A DNA stretch of 60,000 nucleotides from Liolophura sinensis (taxonomy: Eukaryota > Mollusca > Polyplacophora > Chitonida > Chitonidae). Below are positions 12,501 through 27,500 of the stretch, piece after piece. The DNA is taken from the NCBI RefSeq assembly GCF_032854445.1, contig NC_088302.1, forward strand, positions 21,093,788 through 21,153,787, read 5' to 3'. The notes under the pieces were generated by a model, which saw only the letters and a program-made list of their open reading frames with translations, ran no database searches and was not told the origin of the DNA. Positions within the stretch are counted from its first letter, which is position 1. Each line of letters starts with the position of its first letter. The position numbers and the translations under genes were made by a program.

Positions 12501-15500
12501 GTTCTTCCCTTTATCTTTTCAGCGTAGTTCTTCTCATATAGATAATGCCAATAGTCATCACCACTCTCAGTTGAATTTAACTTTGTTCTCTACTTCTATT
12601 GCTTGATTAAGATATGTACGTGAACTGCAAGCCAGCATATTTACTTAAATAACATGTATGTATCAATAAGAGGTACAAGTATGTAATGTGGTGTGCATTT
12701 AAATGGTACATTTAATGTGCATCTATTATTCAGTCCACTACTAAAAGTATACTGCATGGGACGGCGAAACTAAACTTGGTGGCAGTGGTTGGTAGGGTAG
12801 GCTACATAAAACAAGTAGTTGTAGCCTTTATCAACAGTAAAACACTAGTACAGAAATAGCGTTTACACTTTTTATACCTTTGTTGATAATGTTTAGACAT
12901 GTAGATTCCCATAGTAGCATATTTAGGCGAGTCAGAGGAATGATCCCTTGTGCTAATTTGAATCATTTGCTGCATAGGTTTATGTATATCCTTCTCATAA
13001 TTTGTTGGAGTTTCTGAAGAGCTGTACACTCACTGTCGAAAGTATCATTCATTGTTAATCATAGTGATGTAAATGGAAATAAGCTCTCAGTAGAAGCAGC
13101 CTTATACGAGTGTGAACAAAACATTATTAGCTTTTTAACAAGAAACTCTGTAACCAGTGTAAGACCAACAAATTCATTTTTAGCCAATACATCTATGCAA
13201 TCGGTTTTAATGTTACTGAAAAAGTTTTTGTCTTGTTTAATTTTATGGTGAATGAAATATGGAAATCACTGTACAAAATGTATGAGATTCAGTATTGGTA
13301 TCACTTAGTAATTATTAATTTTTTTTTTTAGGAACTCAAGGCCAGCAGTCTTATAACAAATGACTACATATTATATCATTAATGTAGAATACAATCTGTT
13401 CTATAACAGAACTTTTCACAGTGGAAATCTGTTGGTTGAAGAATTCATTATAGTTTTTTGCATAATGTATTTTTTCCTCTTTCTTTTTTCCCCCCTTGAA
13501 CAGTATGTGGATCAGAACAAGTTTTATCTGCCCCTTGACACGGACTTTTTCCTGGATACATTCAAAACTAACACGGATTTTCTCTGCTCCAACTGGACCA
13601 TGCTGGGGAGGCCCACCATGATCTTCCCTGCCATTAGCTCCATGCTAGGTCGGCCAGCTGTCTTACTAACCCAACCCTCATCAATGTGCACCTGTATGCT
13701 ACTTAATAACTCGTCGCTCTAGTACCTGTCTATAACACTGCTTGGCCTGCATGCTACCTGTACATATATTGACAGACATTCGTTATTATATTTCTGGGAT
13801 AGCTTCAAGGAAGTATTAACGCTTAGCATTTCATTTTCTAAATTTTTTTTTTTTTGAAGTTTTTCATTATTATTTTTTTTTTTTTTTAATACATTGCATG
13901 AATTTAACGCTTACAGAATGATAGAAACATGCTGTGGAAAGAGGAAAGATGAATTTCTGATAGGTAACATACATGTAGGTCTAAAATGCATTTTCCAGCT
14001 TTGGAAAAATGAGATAATCAGTACATCCTCTGAATTGCTGAACCCATTTGTCATCAGACATGAAAAAATCATGACTGAGCTTTTCCAGCATTTGTATAAG
14101 CTGACGACAACTTCTTGATGGTTTATAGCTGTCCAACCCAAGCTTAACCTCCCATGCCTCCCATCAACTGGTCAGTCTTCCACTGTGTACCTGCTGTACT
14201 TTTCAAGAAAGAGTACAATCTCATCTCATGTCAATACAAACACATGTATACGGAACACGTACATTAGTTCTTTATTATTGCTGTGATGAGTTTTTTGAAA
14301 AAACATTACAAAAGTGGTTCATGGAACAGATTCTGGTTTTCTTCTGTGAGTGATGAACAGTTTAATAAAACTGCCGCGTTATTAGTATGTTAGAATGGCA
14401 GTCTTTTTATCCTTAAATGTGGATGTTTACAGTGGTTTTATAACCTTAGAATGTCATGAAGCTGCATTAATTATGCCATGTGCTTGCTGGGCCCAATTAC
14501 TTACATGTGTATGAGAATTCCTGGGAGAGGTTTTACATGGAGTGCATCGGGCGTCCTGGTTCATGGGAATCTACAATTTGCCCCTTTTAACCCTTTAACT
14601 TCTTTTTTTATTGCTTTCATAATGCTTTGAGCTACCATTTACACCTTAGTGGACTGAATCAGTCAGGACGTGTTGACTTATTAAGTTAATGTTTTTTTTT
14701 TATTTTGTGGTTTACATATGCTGAATGGGTATAGATACCTGTATATTCTTGATGAAGGGTTTGTCTATTGCAGGCTGTAGTGGCTACAGCTTCAGTATGA
14801 TGTAACATCTATATTGTATCCTTGTATTTTGTCCTTGCCTTTGCACGTACAGGCCTTTCATGTTCTGCACTAGCATCGGGCTGCAGCAGTTGCATACTAG
14901 ATCTTTTCTCAAAAAACATGTCTACACATGTACAAGATTAAATAACACTACTCTTTCAACTGAGGGAAATGTGGAAGAAAAAAACAGAAACATTCACCGT
15001 ACTGTGTATGAACATCGCAAATGTATTCTCGTAAAACATCATGCTAGCAGTCACTGTTGGCAATCTACTCTTCTATCAGGTTGTTCAAGTAGATAGCCAA
15101 CATTGCTGTGGCTGATACATATATATATAACAACGTAGTGCAAAGTCAACATAACCAACCACCCATGGCCCCTTCCAGATCTAGATTGCCACCAGTACTC
15201 AGCTGCCAATACGATCAATGACCAAACATCAGGATGATACACAGACCGTTGATGCTATGAGCGAGCCACTCACCCATGAGGATCTAGAATGTCGCTACCA
15301 TTGGTATTGCTGGTATCACTAATGTCAAAACCCAAAATAACAGTGGTGTGATATGAAGACAGTCAACACTACCAGCAACCCATTCGGCAAGATGATCTAC
15401 ATTGCTATCATCCTTATTGCCTGTACCACCCATAACCCATAACAACAAACATCATCAGTGGGATATGTAGACAGTCAACTCTACCAACAGTCCAATTAAG

Positions 15501-18500
15501 TTGGTCTCGATTGCTACCATTGCTATTGCCAGTACCAAAAATAACCACATCATCAATGGGATATGTAGATGATCTGTACTGCCAACAATAAAGTCACCTG
15601 AATCTAGTTTGCCATCATTGCCATTGCCCATACTGCTAAAGTCAAAACCCCCACCAAGCCCAGTGTATCACTCATAATGTCAGTCGGCAACACTAACACT
15701 CAACCACCCATGTGGATGTAGATCCCGACTATTTCTGAAGCCAATGCCACAAATGCCAAAACTACCAGCAACAACAGAGTGATACCCAAGGCAGTTAGCA
15801 CTATCAGCAAGCCAATCACAGTGTCGATGACGATTGTTACAACGGCCGTAGTCAGTGCCACCAAAGGCAAAACTACCAGCAACAGAGTGATACCCAAGGC
15901 AGTTAGCACTATCAACAAGCCAATCACAATGTTGATGACGATTGCTACAATGGCCGTAGTCAGTGCCGCCAAAGGCAAAACTACCAGCAACAACAGAGTG
16001 ATACCCAAGGCAGTTAGCACTATCAGCAAGCCAATCACAATGTCGATGACGATTGCTACAACTGCCGTAGTCAGTGCCACCAAAGGCAAAACTACCAGCA
16101 ACAGAGTGATACCCAAGGCAGTTAGCACTATCAACAAGCCAATCACAATGTTGATGAAGATTGCTACAACTGCCGTAGTCAGTGCCGCCAAAGGCAAAAC
16201 TACCAGCAACAACAGAGTGATACCCAAGGCAGTTAGCACTATCAGCAAGCCAATCACAATGTCGATGACGATTGCTACAACTGCCGTAGTCAGTGCCACC
16301 AAAGGCAAAACTACCAGCAACAGAGTGATACCCAAGGCAGTTAGCACTATCAACAAGCCAATCACAATGTTGATGAAGATTGCTACAACGGCCGTAGTCA
16401 GTGCCGCCAAAGGCAAAACTACCAGCAACAACAGAGTGATACCCAAGGCAGTTAGCACTATCAGCAAGCCAATCACAATGTCGATGACGATTGCTACAAC
16501 TGCCGTAGTCAGTGCCACCAAAGGCAAAACTACCAGCAACAACAGAGTGATACCCAAGGCAGTTAGCACTATCAGCAAGCCAATCACAGTGTCGATGAAG
16601 ATTGCTACAACGGCCGTAGTCAGTGCCGCCAAAGGCAAAACTACCAGCAACAACAGAGTGATACCTAAGGCAGTTAGCATTATCAGCAAGCCAATCACAA
16701 TGTTGATGACGATTGCTACAACTGCCGTAGTCAGTGCCACCAAAGGCAAAACTACCAGCAACAACAGAGTGATTCCAAGTCAGTCGGCACCACCAGCAAC
16801 CCAGTCACCGTGTGGATATAGATTTGCTACAATTTTGTAGCCAGTGCCACCAATGCCAAAACTACCAGCAACAACAGAGTGATACCAATCAGTGGACACT
16901 ACCAGCAACCCAGTCCGCATGTGGATGGAGATAGCTACAATTTTTGATACCAGTGCCACCAATACCAAAACTGCCAGCAACAACAGAGTGATACCAATCA
17001 GTGGACACTACCAGCAACCCAGTCCGCATGTGGGTGGAGATAGCTACAATTTTTGATACCAGTGCCACCAATGCCAAAACTACCAGCAACAGCAGAGTGA
17101 TACCAGCAACCCAGTCACCATGTGGATGTAGATTGCTACTATTGCCGTAGTCAGTGCCACCAATGCCAAAATCCCAAACAACGACAACGTGATACCAATT
17201 CTGTGGACACAAGCATCAACCTAGTCATCCATATGGACGCACCAGTACCAAAACAAACCTCAGTGTCACATTCATTTATATTAGAGAGCATGAACAGCTG
17301 ACAAAACTGTTCACAATTCCTGACTATTGACCACTGTTTCTGACTGTTTGCCACATAATGACATCCACTGACAGACCAAATGAGTTACGGTAATTAATGT
17401 TTGTTTGTCATGGCTGGCTAACTTTGTTTGCTGCTTCTGTCTTACATTTTGCTTTACTTCCTGTTTTTGTAGTTCATGGACAATCATCATTTCTTCTTTG
17501 TCCTTGACATCAACTTTTTGATTGATTTCTTCCGTACTGAAGTCGCGTTCCTCAAAGCTAGCTGGCAGGCGTTGGGAAGGCCGACCATAACCCTGCCAAT
17601 TCCCTCATGGCTTTTAGGTAGGTAAACCATGCGGCAGTAACAGACAGGATTACCTCCCTTCTTAACAATCTTCAGCTTGCATTGTACATGCACATCGAAC
17701 CTGATATTATTGCTATGCAGTCATGTGTTGTATTAAGCTTTGAGCATACAAATTAGAGGATATTTTGCCAAATCAACAGTTAGTTGTGGGACAATCTTGA
17801 ACACCAATCAAAAGTAAATGATTAAGTATTAATGGTTGTGTTAACCTATAGAAATTGTAGCAATTGTCACAATGTGGCCTTTCTTGCAATCAAACTTGTT
17901 ACCCGAGTCTCCATCCCAGGTACATCGGTAGATTGCCACATTAAGTAGAATAGGAAAGTTATGTTTCATTTTAGCTCTCATTGGTTTTGGCTTAGAACTG
18001 CTTGAGCCCGCAACAGCTTCTTTTCGGCCTGGATGCTTGATTGTTTGGCGGTAAGCTGCTTAGCATGTGTGTTTAAAACAATCTTGATGGCCATTTAGGT
18101 TTTGGCTGGCTTATTTTACAGTAGGTAAGTACTTCATAGTAGTTCAGATAAGGTATGATAGTTTCATATGTTGTGAGCAGTAGATTACCATGTCATACAG
18201 CATTAAAAAAAAACACAAATGAAAACTCCTTTAGAGGGAATTCGGTGGAAGAAAAGGTGTGCATGACAGGAGATGCGTTTGCTGAGCTGTGATTTGTCAT
18301 ATCTTGGCTGGTGGAACAGCAGTAGTGGCAGTCCAGAACGTTATAATAACAGTGATATCCCTTTGCAATTTGACATCACTTTATGGCATGTAAGGGTCAT
18401 GCTGACAAATTTTGAGAAAGGGCCCTACTCGTGTACTTATTAAACAAGTTCATATTAATCTTGTGAAACATGTCTTTGGGTGGTCAGGGTATCAAGTATT

Positions 18501-21500
18501 GCAAAAAGGAAAGAAATTCTGCCCTGAGGCATACCTAAACACAAATTCTACCATGTTAAAAGATTGGCAAGTATCCATACCACAAGGTAAATCAGTGGTG
18601 CTATTTTGTACTGGGATGACTGTTGTGATGGTGTCACTGGAAACCTGCGTGTTAGCACACCATGAAGGTATGTATCTGTCCACCTGTGATAAAAAAACAA
18701 AAAAAATACACATCAAAATAATAAATGTGGTAATGCATACATGAATATTAAAACACCTTGACAGCTGATTTATAAGGATTTGTTTGAGAGCTTCTGTCAC
18801 TAAAAGTAGGATAGAAATGGCAGCACTGTTTGTTGATATACTCGTATATGCATGTAGTCCACCAGGATTTATACAGGTATACATCTAGGGAAGTTGTCAA
18901 GTAGTGCAAAGTAGAAGACTGATCAGAGGACTGGGGACGGTAAGGTGGTCAGTGGACAGAGTGGGAGTGGCATTGTGCATGTGTAGGTCCTACCTTCTAG
19001 CCCATGTCTGACTTGTTTGTACACAGTGACGCAGTAAGTTGCATGCAAGAATGGACGTGTCAGATTGTAGTAATGTATTAATGGTATACAGGATCGATGC
19101 TGATTGGCTGACAGTTGAAATAGGACTACTTGGGTTAAAGTTTACAGCCTTAGTCACCTTTGCCCAAATAAAGGTCATATTTACAATTCAGGTATGGCAC
19201 TTGCCCATATCATTCAATAAGCAACGATTCTGTATGCCTAAAAACTGTAATGTATGTGTACGGTACAGGTATCTCAAATATTTAAGCCAAGATTCCGAGT
19301 CAGGGATATATCTTTTGGACTTCTGTTTTAAAAATACGTTTTAAAGTAAGAGTAAGCAAAATCGTACAGATTTAACAAGATCATCAAGAAGTAAAGAAAT
19401 AATGTAAATATAAAAAAGGAAAAATGAAATACCACCCTTGTGGGACACATAGTGCATTTGTTTTGTTAGTGACTAAACATGTTCTGCCTAATTTGGTGTT
19501 CAACAAAGAAAACCTAGATTCATCATTATTGACAATACCTGTAGACACTAGTAATAATCTCAAACAGGCAGTGTACGGCCACATGGACATGAACATTACA
19601 GTTTGAGGGTGTGTTTCTGTAGATTCTGGAGCTTGGCATTTGTGTGTGACAAGTACTCACCGGAATCAATGACTCTGAAGTGTGCTTTAAAATCGGATGT
19701 TTGTGCATGCTCTAGATACATCTATACCTATAGTAAGGGAGAAGGTGAATGCTTTTTGTTACAGTTATTATCTGTGATTCGCGTGGTAATAAAGGTGATA
19801 ATAAAGTCTCAGATAAAGCTTATCAATATATAGAATTCAAAGACTATAGCATTTATTACCTTATGTATCAAGAATGGTATTGTTACATTCATGGTAATTT
19901 TGACTCTGGCCAATAAAGTGAACGGCTGCTGAAGAACGCGGTAAACCAGCATTTTCATGTTAAGTTAGAGTTTGCTTTGGTCATAAACAGAAATGTACTT
20001 TGAGATATCTTAATTTTAGTAACAAAAGCATTTTCCTGAGTTGAAGAGCAAAACAGCACCTGGCTAAAACATATTTTAATTGAAAGTAGGATACTCAGGC
20101 TTTCTAAAATGTATGGTACTTTATTGTTTTAATGAATGAATGTGGCTTAATGCCAATTACTGTAATGAGATTTCACCGAATAGCATGTAGAACAAAAATC
20201 GAGGCAGATATCTTGAGAATTTTATCCCATAAAACATGTTGCTATCAGGTTGTGCGCCCTAAGCTGTGACGTAGCCTTTACCCATTCACTCCATGAAGTG
20301 ACATATGATAACACAGAACTACTGCACAAGACATCATGTTGAGATCGATTACAATGATTTAGTTACATGTAGCCGAAACACCATTTCACAAAGTGTTCTG
20401 GGGCAGGTCTGTATCATTTACGGACGACCACAGATGATAAAATCAGATGATTTACATGAAATGTAATATTCAACTATTGTATCACAAAGTATGTCAGACA
20501 GTAACATATCATCTCGGCCCAAACCACATTCATCTCCCCAAATACATGTGTTGTCGTTTATTTTAGCGTTTAGTCAGCAGTTTCAAAATAACCAATATCC
20601 AAGTCGGTGCAAAATTCATTAGGGATGCCGAAGGTTTATGGAAATGAGAAGATGGCATCTCAACGGACAACACTTAAAATTAATGAAAAATCTCCTGATA
20701 TAACTTTTTTTCTCTGAATTTATTACAACTGAAGAATTTAAATTTTGGTCCTTCATTTTTCTCGCATACAAGAGAAGTTTTTTTTTCTGTTTTCTTTTCT
20801 AAAATACATTAACTAGGTTAGCACTGCTTTGATTTTAGAAGGCACCGCTACAGCATAAAACCCAGCAGTCAGATGTACATGTTCACATGGCTTTTAGTGT
20901 AACGGCTGGTAGATCTGATGGTGGTTTTTACACTGAACAGTGATTTGTAAGATGGGGGTCAACTTCTCTGCGCCCCCCTTCCCCCATCTCCCCCCACCCC
21001 GCCCCAAAAATGTTTTTAGTGCCAGACACTGTCCAGGTTGTAATACCTCTGAAAGACAGCATGAAGCAATGACAAAAAAATTGATTTATAAAGTTTTATG
21101 AATGTGATCCTAAATGTCTTTGTCGTATATAATATTGCACATTCCTGCCCTTGGCACTTTAAGGCCTGAAGAATTGCTAAATACCAACATGCACATGGAT
21201 AGAATTGGGATGCTCATGTATATTCCCGCAGTTCCCACAGCACCTATTCAATCCAACCAACCCCCCCACCACGCTCCCTAATTCCACTGCTAAGGTGATT
21301 AACTTTGTTCAAAAATATGGACCCAAGTATTTTTTATATGAGTGATGATAAACAATCAGAAATCATGAGTCAGCGTTTCTGAGTCGAGCACATACAGTAT
21401 GTTAAATTTTATGTAAATTGGCATTTTTCAGAACATATGAAATTTTATAGCTGTGGATAGATTCTCAACATAATTTTATATCAAGGCTATCTAATTGTGA

Positions 21501-24500
21501 TGTATGTTGCTTAAATGGCTGTTCAGTAGGATACAGTTACATTGTACTTTCTAAAGAAACTGAAACCCCATAAAACAGTATCCATAAGTGTGCATAAGTG
21601 TATATACATGTTTGCCTTTGCATGTGATACAGATCCCAAGGAGAATTTGCACCCAGCATTGATTGCAACCATCAAGAAGTTACAGACTGGATACATCAGT
21701 GGAACAAGGTTTGTTCCTGTGTTACCGTTTGCTTTAATAGTAAATACCTCAGATCTTGCATAGGGCTTGACAGAATTGGTTTTATTAGCATATATAAGTT
21801 ACAGGCCAAGTACTGGTTGGTCCATTGTCACTTTACTAGAACTGTATACTGCATCATGTGTGGCCACTTTGAAATACTATTCTAGTGAAGCGGCATTATT
21901 ATACTACTTTAATTCTTGAACCTTTTAGGAGTTTCTCCCGAGCTCTGCCCATTTTCCTTCTGCCAAAACGCCGGATGCAGTGTATTTGTGAAATATGGCG
22001 TAAACACCAGTCAAACTGAAACCTTTTAGCATGTTTGCTAGATGTTTGTTTAAGCATATTATTCCAGGGAGAGTGATATGAGTTTTACTTTTTGTGGACA
22101 TATTTCTTCTCTTCAAAATCATTTTACAAAATGCATAAACCATACTGAAAGCTGTACTAAAAAGGTTGAGGTATTTGCATAGGTTAGCCTTGAAAATGGC
22201 CTGGTAGAGTCGCATGTACATCTGAGAGACTCAGTTGTGATATGAGAGAAATTTAGTTAGGTTCAAAGGGCCATTATATCCAAACATTCAAAGACTCCTT
22301 TCACTTCTTTAAGAGTCACTGACTGATGTAGCCAAATGATGGGAAAGAGCCTATTACTGCTTGGTTTGCTTAGGTTCTGTTGGTATGCAAAGATGCATTT
22401 TTGTTGGATAAATTTAGAAAGAAATATTGTACTTTCATCTGTTTCCACAGTTTCTTTGAGTTAATTCCTCACCAGTTTTGCCAAAACACAATTATAGCAT
22501 GTGACACGTGTTGTATTTTGCGCTTTGTAGGGTGCAGATGGGTAACATGTCAGACTTCAAAACCACGTCATGTATTACCAACCTCGACTTTATTCGGGAT
22601 CCCGAAGATCACAACCAAGGTAACAAACAGGTTCTGAAGTTATTCAACTCCCAGTCATAAATAGTGTCCGAAATGCACGGTTTGAAATTTTCTAATGCAC
22701 ATGACTTCACGAAAATAAATACATGTTACCAGTATTGCTTATTTATACCTGTGTGCGAAAAGTTTCTAACAACTCGTGTTCACCTGCACAGGTGTTGGTG
22801 TCCACCAGGTCATTAACCTGATAGATGGCACATTAAGCCCCACCTGTCCCCGACCTCACCTGCAGACTCACAGTAAGAAGGGGCGTCAGCGACGGGCATC
22901 TGGGCGCTCCGCGTCCGTGTCGGGTATGGTAAAAAGAACACGCTCTATCCAGATCAATCCTGGGGAAGCTGCAGGTAAGCCCACACTTACAGACAAGAGC
23001 TTAACTCTTACAGACTGACGTATTTAGCACCCATAGAGAAGAATGCATGTACACTAGGGTGAGGACAATTAGTTGCTCTATTTTAGCTTTATCATATACT
23101 GTACATTGCTTAAGGTATGTTCACTGGGTTTTGTTTACTCTACTAACTGATCACATTTGATTCTCGAGTAATTTCTGGAATTATACAAATTGTGCAAAAC
23201 AATGTTGCACTTTTTCGGTTCACATATCAAATTTAATGGGTTGATAAAACAAATCAAATCGTGCGAACTTTGCTCAATCGTTCAGTGGTGTTGGGAAAAT
23301 GGGACACATTGCTAATAAGGAAATCTTTTTTTCTTTTTGCTTTTTTGTTTTGAGTCTGTTTATGTAGCTGTAGAGGTAGATAATGTTTCTGTGCAGTTTT
23401 CTGAAAATTCTGAAAAAAGAAAAAATTTTGGCAAACTTATCATTTTAGTCTCGTACGTCTAGAAATTTATATCTTTGAAAACTGTCCCCTCTCTTACAAA
23501 TTTCTACGGTAAATCAATTATAATTTAATGGGATATGTCACCGTGCAGTGGTACAGAAGGGTGGTGATTCAAGAAAAAAAAGGCTGTGAAATTATAGATG
23601 TAGTATTAGTAGTGAGCATCTGTGTACTGTAGAAGACATTAGCGTGTGAGAAGATTTTGTAACTTGAATTCTACCTGTATATGATGTTGTCATAAGTACA
23701 GTATAAGTCTGAGGAGAGGTTCACCAGAGATACCTCAGTAGTGTGCTAGTAGTCTGCTAGTGGTAAGCCTGTGGAACGGTAGTAGATTGGCTGTAGAAAC
23801 TTGATGTTGATTCACAGACCAGTAGATATACCATTATTTCTGTCAGATTTATTCTGGTTTATAGAGCGCATTTCCATTGATTTTTGCCAACTGCAGATTT
23901 GTGTCGTCTTAGAGTTTGATTTATTGATTTCCGTTCAGAGATTATTGACGCACTGCACAAATTACCATATGTGTGCATGATTAAAGTATTGTGTTGTTTA
24001 ATATATAATGGGAAGTGGCTGTGGTGTTGTGAGGTACATAAGAATCCTGAGTGTAAAGCTGTGTGATAATGGAACCACACATTTTCCTGAAGTTTATCAA
24101 GGCCTTTCTGGTCAATAAAGGCTAATTTGTTTGTAGTACTTATATGTTTGTTGCTTGACTCAATCAGTTACGTTATCTTATTCTTTGTTATTCATACATG
24201 TAGTGCTGGTCAAAACCAAGCAGAAATCTGAAAATGGAAAAACACTGCTGCATGTATTTCTACCGTTTATTGTTAAGGCAACATTTACCCTAATTCCTCA
24301 ATATGAAAAAGCAAATTTCATCGCATTTATGAACAACTGTAATTTGATTTTGGCTAATTTGAGGTTTTGACAGAAAGTCTAATTTTATCAGTATGCACAG
24401 CAGAGAATAATACCTGTAGAATATGCAAAAATGTTGAAGAATTACCTTAAATTGTTGTTTTTTGGGGCAGAATAAATCTTTTTTCAATGTTAAAGTGCAA

Positions 24501-27500
24501 CTCTGGTCAGAACACAAATTGTGCAGAAATATTAAAGTGATGTGAAAGAAATCCTACAGAGTAAGTCTAACACTTTGTTTCAATAGGATTTTGATGAATA
24601 ACACTATTTAACCCAGATAACTGAAGATTCCTTGAAAAACAAAATCTTTGGCTGTGTCCATAAAATTTTCCTGATGTGACGTGATAATAGTCGCTGTATG
24701 ACGTTGAATCAGGCAGATGTGACGTTGAGTAAGGCATTTATGCTGGGATAACGTCAAGAGCATTTGAAAGAGCAGGGTCATTTGTGGATATACATCAGTG
24801 CTTGATGAAGTCATGCGTTCGTGGGTGATGTCACACTAGACCAAGTGGAAGGGACTTAAACTTATTGTTTCCATATAGTCTGACGAAAGACGATATCGGT
24901 TTTAATTCACTGCAATATTTTCACAATTTAGGAAAGCAATTCAGACTATCCCAGTCTTTATCTTTGCACCTTGCTTTTAAGACACAGATGTTTTGACACC
25001 AAAGTAGCTCTTTAAAGGAGGGTGTAAAAATAAAATTTGGAAATCATTTATAACTGTAATTTGTGGAAAATTAATCATTATACCATCTCAGCAATTTTTC
25101 CTGTTAAGGACATATTTTAACATGTTGGAAAAGTCTGGAAAAACTCAATTCATAAAAACCTCAAGCTCGGACAAAATAAAAAGTTGAACGTTCAGGTTTA
25201 TTTTTATTCCATTTGTGGATTTTTCATTGTCGGCTTGCTTAAAAAACACAAAATAAAATTTGTGTCGTCTGACTATAGTTTACTCCTGTCCACACCTCTA
25301 TAACAGTGGTTTTAATACCTTGCAGATTTGTACCAGCAATGTAGTAGATTATCGCATAATTTAAAGTCTTATGATGGGGTGGTCAGTGCTTTTATAAACT
25401 ATCCTTAGAGAGATAATGACTGCAGTTTGAGTCTTTATGTAATGTTTTTAATATCCCTAGGATAATAGCATGTGAGTATTTGTAGCTTGATTATTCTGTT
25501 CTAGTTTGGGTAGTCCTCGTGTCCATCCAACACATACATGCAACAGCCACAGACAGCCACAGACATATAGACCACTACATGTAAAGTTATGCAATGTACA
25601 TATGCATGTACAAGGTTTCACAATCAATATCATTGAATCCTCTCACCATAAAGCTGACTGCCTTCATATTAATGAAATGTTCACAATCAAGTACAAGAAA
25701 TGACCTAGTAATTAACTGCCTGTTTGTACAGTTAAGCAGTCCTTATTTACTCGGTAGCAAAATTATGTAGTTCTCGCAATTTTGATAATTTAATGACATC
25801 TTTGCAATATGTTGCAATAGTTGTAATATTCTTGACATTGTTTTTAACATAGGCACCACCAATTTATTGCTCAATGTCTTAATTCACTGCCGTGTTTATT
25901 TCTTTTTTCAATGGTAACAGTGATTTGCTCATTTGAGGATTTGATAGCTTGCCTAAATGTTTAGAATTGTTCCAACCCAAGTTACATGTACAATGTGCAT
26001 GGAAGATGGGAGTTGTCCTCCTTAGATGTTGTTGTGTTCTGAGTATTAGGAATGCCTGTAGATTGCACCAGATCTGCAGCTCTAGGTTCCTGTTTTTTGT
26101 GTGGGGAATATGATTTATGAATAGTAATGTAATCGTTGTGATCCCATAGCTTGAAGCAAGTGTTTCCCAATTTTGCTTTCTTTTGTTTCCCTCACTTTTG
26201 AGAAATCCGCTCAATCGTGCAAGCACGACTGGACAGAAGTGGAACAGGTATGTTTAGTGTGGCCTGATGGCATTAACACCTAGCTCTTCCTGTGTTTACA
26301 CCTATGCATATATACATGTATTCTGTTATACTTGTGTGTGTGAGTAAACACTGATGGTATATTTGTAGCACAAGTTGTAGTTCTTCTTCAGGGCTAATCT
26401 TATGAAGGGAGATAACTTTGATTACTGGGAAGGAATGGTTTTCATTTTTTTTTTTTTTTTTTTTTTTTTTGGCTGAATATAAATTCTCTCAAATTCTGTT
26501 TTATATGTTACGTTAAATATTCCACGTATGTACATGTACATTCCTTGACAATACTTTCAAATCTGGAGAATGCAAATCTGTCTAGAAAAATTCTCGTTCA
26601 GTCTTCGTATATACATGTGTATATATATATGTATTTATTTATAGATATTAGCTCCAACCATAACATTGCACAACTTTTCTAACACATCCAAAATCGTCCT
26701 GCTTTTAACTTGATCAAGATTCTCTATTTCCTATATATCTCGTCAGCTCACACACATTTTCCGTGACTTTACTGAATTACACATTATAAACAGACATAGG
26801 TCATACATTGGAAGTTCAGTTATTGGTCATCAGTTTCTGTGCTCATCTCTTTATTTATTTATTTTGTTTTATTTATTTATTTATTTTTTTTTTTATTTAT
26901 TTATTTATTTTTTTGTTACTTGGATTACCCTACATGACCTAAAATTTTGCCCACAAAAGTGCATTTTGGGTGCTGAAAATTTCCAATAAGGCATCCATCA
27001 TTCCATGTTCCAAGTAAGCCTCAAAGCACCTTTCTAAAGTCAACTCTCAGAATGAGGAGAAAAGATCAAGTTAGTGATGGACAAAATTTATGGTCATTTT
27101 GGGTATGTCCACTTTGTATACTTTCTTGATTGCTGTGAAAAAGCTTTTTTACTTGACTTGAGACTCATCCATAAATGAATGGGCAATCTTTTCTTCCTCT
27201 TGGCGGTAATAGGTAAAGACAACAGCCAAGGCTTTTCTCCAGGAAGAATTTCACTGAAAGTTTCTCCTGTGGTTGACAACTTGTCCCATAAATACATTAT
27301 TCATTGAATTAAAAAACAGAGTATCCATCGATGTTTTGATGTGGACAAATTTATTCTTTGAATGAATGAATAAGACTACATGCCCCATATTTTAACCAAG
27401 TCCTTGCCATTTATTCTTTGAGCCATTCCAGTGTATAGTTCAACCCTTGCAGGCGATACATGTAGTTGATCCTTGAAAGAATATAAGAAACCTTTATTTG

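Noticed and set aside
15700-16764. 354-codon open frame on the minus strand with hydrophobic repeats
   Set aside because: Lies entirely in a 108/111-bp tandem array inside an intron; the opposite strand is equally open. No promoter, flanking unique coding sequence or known family. Kept as a finding, not as a gene.
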